DNA from: Bacteroidales bacterium
Lineage (GTDB): Bacteria > Bacteroidota > Bacteroidia > Bacteroidales > UBA932
DNA: 23,234 nt
NCBI GenBank assembly: GCA_017483985.1
Contig: JAFUUB010000112.1
Coordinates: 1-23,234, forward strand
Direction of reading: 5' to 3'
How positions within the stretch are numbered: the first letter of the stretch is position 1; each line of letters begins with the position of its first letter. The translations under genes and the position numbers were made by a program. Of the stretch, positions 21,234-23,234 are shown one piece after another. The notes under the pieces are model-generated. The model ran no database searches. It had not been told where the DNA came from and was given only the letters and a program-made list of their open reading frames with translations.

Positions 21234-23234
21234 TTACGCCGTGGCGAGTTCGACGAGTTTCTCGAGGGCGTCCTTGAGCCCGTCGGGATTCTTGCCGCCA
21301 GCCGTGGCGAGTCCGGGCTGTCCGCCTCCGCCGCCCTGGATGAACTTGGCGGCTTCGCGGATGTCCTTGCCCGCGTTCTTGCCCGCTGCGACCAGGTCGG
21401 CCGTATACATCAGCACCAGGTTCGGCTTGCCGTCGAACAGGTAAGCACCTGCCAGGACGAAGCCGGAAAGCTCTTTCTGGAGCAGGAGGGCGACGTTGCG
21501 GACCATGGCCGGGTCCATGCTGCGGTCGAAGGCGATGACCTTGCGGCCGCCGATTTCCTTCGCACCGGCGGCGAGGGCCTTGGCCAGCTGTTGTGCCTTC
21601 TCGGCCTGGAAGGCCTCGACCTCTTTCTTGAAGGCGGCATTCTCACCGATCATCTTCTCGATGGCGGCGGTCAGGTCCGGGGTGTTGTTGAAGAAGGTCT
21701 TGGCGCTGCGCAGGGCTTCCTGGGCGGCATAGACCACCTTTTCGGCCGCTTCGCCGGTCACGGCCTCGATGCGGCGTACGCCGGCGGCGATGGCGCTCTC
21801 GGAGACGATCTTGAAGAAGCCGATCCGTCCGGTGGCGGTGGCGTGGGTGCCGCCGCAGAGCTCGGTCGAGGGACCGAAGTTGACGACGCGGACGCGGTCG
21901 CCGTATTTCTCGCCGAAGAGGGCGATGGCGCCCATGGCATTGGCTTCCTCCATGGTGGCATCCCGTTTCTCGCAAAGCGGGAAGTCGCTGCGGATCAGCT
22001 GGTTGACACGTTTCTCAACTTCCATGATCTCTTCATCGGTCATCTTGGAGAAGTGGCTGAAGTCGAAGCGCAGGTAGTCCGCGCAGACATAGGAGCCTTT
22101 CTGCTCGACGTGGGTGCCGAGGACTTCGCGCAGGGCGGTGTCCATCAGGTGGGTAGCCGTATGGTTGGCGGCAATCTTCAGCCGGCGGTCGGCGTCGACG
22201 GAAAGGGTGAATGCCTGGGTGCCGTCCTGCGGCAGCCGTTCGGCGATATGGATGGTCAGGTTGTTTTCCTTGACGGTGTTGAGGATGGCGATCTTTTCGC
22301 CGCCCTCGGACTCGATCCAGCCCGTGTCGCCGACCTGGCCGCCCATTTCCGCATAGAACGGGGTGCGGTCGAAGACCAGCTGGAAGAGGGTCTTGTTCTT
22401 CTGCTTGACGGTGCGCTGCTTCAGCAGGACGGCGCCTTCGACGACGGTGGTGTCATAGCCGAGGAATTCGACTTCTTCGCCGCTATGGAACTCGGTCCAG
22501 TCGCCGAACTCGTTGGCGGTGGCGGCGCGGGCGCGCTCCTTCTGCTTGGCCAGCTCGGCCTGGAAGCCTTCCAGGTCGACGGTGTAGCCGCGCTCGGTGG
22601 CGATCAGTTCGGTCAGGTCGACCGGGAAGCCGTAGGTATCGTAGAGGACGAAGGCGTCGGCGCCGGCGATCTTTTTCGTGTCGGCGGCCTTGGCCATATA
22701 GTCGTCCAGCATGCGGATGCCGCGGTCGAGGGTGCGCAGGAAGGCCATGTCCTCTTCGCGGATGACGCTTTCGATCAGTTTCTGCTGGGCCGGGAGCTCC
22801 GGATAGGCGTCGCCCATGTCGGCGACGAGCTGGGGTACGAGGCGGCAGAGGAACGGTTCGGTGAAGCCGAGGAAGGTATAGCCGTAGCGGACGGCCCGGC
22901 GCAGGATGCGGCGGATGACGTAGCCGGCCTTGACGTTGGACGGCAACTGACCGTCGGCGATGGCGAAGGCGATGGCGCGGATGTGGTCGGCGCACACGCG
23001 CATGGCCACGTCGGTCTTTTCACCGTCATGGTATTTCTTGCCGCTGAATTCCTCCAGTTTGCCGATCAGGCCGCTGAAGACATCGGTTTCGTAGTTGCTG
23101 GTCTTGCCCTGGAGCACCATGCAGAGGCGTTCGAAGCCCATGCCAGTATCGATGTTCTTGGCCGGAAGCGGCTCGAGATGGCCGTCGGCCTTGCGGTTGT
23201 ACTGCATGAACACCAGGTTCCAGATTTCGATGAC
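21234..23234 (-). CDS. alaS: Alanyl-tRNA synthetase, 5' end outside the window
   Basis: The visible 666 residues are the C-terminal three quarters of AlaRS, which charges tRNA-Ala and edits mischarged Ser and Gly. The frame is open to the window edge, with VIEIWNLVFMQYNR as the first residues. By comparison with the usual length of about 870, roughly 200 N-terminal residues, including most of the catalytic core, lie beyond 23234. The end of the aminoacylation domain (NIDTGMGFERL) is followed by the tRNA-recognition region. The editing domain has HTATH near 22160 and its partner CGGTH near 21850, all zinc-ligand residues present. A C-Ala-type tail with GGGGGQPGLATAGGK ends at a normal TAA. The permease-Fmt gene starts 34 nt downstream, probably in the same transcript. 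Confidence 0.97.
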   Translation of the reverse strand, partial: VIEIWNLVFMQYNRKADGHLEPLPAKNIDTGMGFERLCMVLQGKTSNYETDVFSGLIGKLEEFSGKKYHDGEKTDVAMRVCADHIRAIAFAIADGQLPSNVKAGYVIRRILRRAVRYGYTFLGFTEPFLCRLVPQLVADMGDAYPELPAQQKLIESVIREEDMAFLRTLDRGIRMLDDYMAKAADTKKIAGADAFVLYDTYGFPVDLTELIATERGYTVDLEGFQAELAKQKERARAATANEFGDWTEFHSGEEVEFLGYDTTVVEGAVLLKQRTVKQKNKTLFQLVFDRTPFYAEMGGQVGDTGWIESEGGEKIAILNTVKENNLTIHIAERLPQDGTQAFTLSVDADRRLKIAANHTATHLMDTALREVLGTHVEQKGSYVCADYLRFDFSHFSKMTDEEIMEVEKRVNQLIRSDFPLCEKRDATMEEANAMGAIALFGEKYGDRVRVVNFGPSTELCGGTHATATGRIGFFKIVSESAIAAGVRRIEAVTGEAAEKVVYAAQEALRSAKTFFNNTPDLTAAIEKMIGENAAFKKEVEAFQAEKAQQLAKALAAGAKEIGGRKVIAFDRSMDPAMVRNVALLLQKELSGFVLAGAYLFDGKPNLVLMYTADLVAAGKNAGKDIREAAKFIQGGGGGQPGLATAGGKNPDGLKDALEKLVELATA

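Noticed and set aside
19118..21277. Plus-strand open frame of 719 codons opposite the permease-Fmt gene
   Set aside because: It is Asp/Glu/Gly/His-rich low-complexity translation, opposite a gene with intact catalytic residues.

Overview
The window looks like a chromosomal segment of a member of the Bacteroidales with a GC-rich coding style. The evidence is two tandem SusC/SusD outer-membrane uptake pairs, lipoproteins with Bacteroidetes-type lipoboxes, BACON and DUF4302-type surface proteins, and promoters of the Bacteroidetes TTTG-N19-21-TAnnTTTG kind. The genus cannot be fixed from the sequence alone. No phage, plasmid, IS transposase, CRISPR array or rRNA gene was seen.

Left half (1-14340), plus strand: two nutrient-uptake transcription units. 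Unit 1 (130-4591) is a minimal SusC-SusD pair with a promoter at 36-67 and a strong intrinsic terminator at 4617-4651. Unit 2 has a near-perfect promoter at 4800-4831 and runs SusC, SusD, a HExxH zinc-metallopeptidase-like lipoprotein, a DUF4302-type lipoprotein and a BACON lipoprotein with a duplicated C-terminal domain (4926-14282). Its genes are 5 to 19 nt apart and it ends at a terminator at 14305-14340. No glycoside hydrolase or polysaccharide lyase is present. Unit 2 therefore looks more like a protein, peptide or glycopeptide capture system than a classical polysaccharide utilisation locus.

Centre (14341-15056): about 700 bp without a credible gene, dense in structure. It holds a nested fold-back (14399-14512), a 36-bp tandem repeat (14766-14890) and two inverted copies of one terminator module (14930-14982 and 15008-15056). 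One of those copies serves the adjacent tRNA-Ser(GGA) at 15057-15144.

Right half (15057-23234), minus strand: two units. One encodes a NapH/NapG-like membrane polyferredoxin with an internal twin-arginine motif, followed 4 nt later by a Tat-signal aldo/keto reductase with two ferredoxin clusters. Together they suggest an electron chain across the inner membrane. The other reads alaS (5' end outside the window), then one uninterrupted reading frame joining an LptF/LptG-type permease to methionyl-tRNA formyltransferase, then thiamine pyrophosphokinase, whose start overlaps that frame by 1 nt.

The most notable observations are the in-frame LptF/G-Fmt fusion, the Sec/Tat-like six-cluster polyferredoxin with its Tat-exported partner, and the structured intergenic region beside tRNA-Ser.
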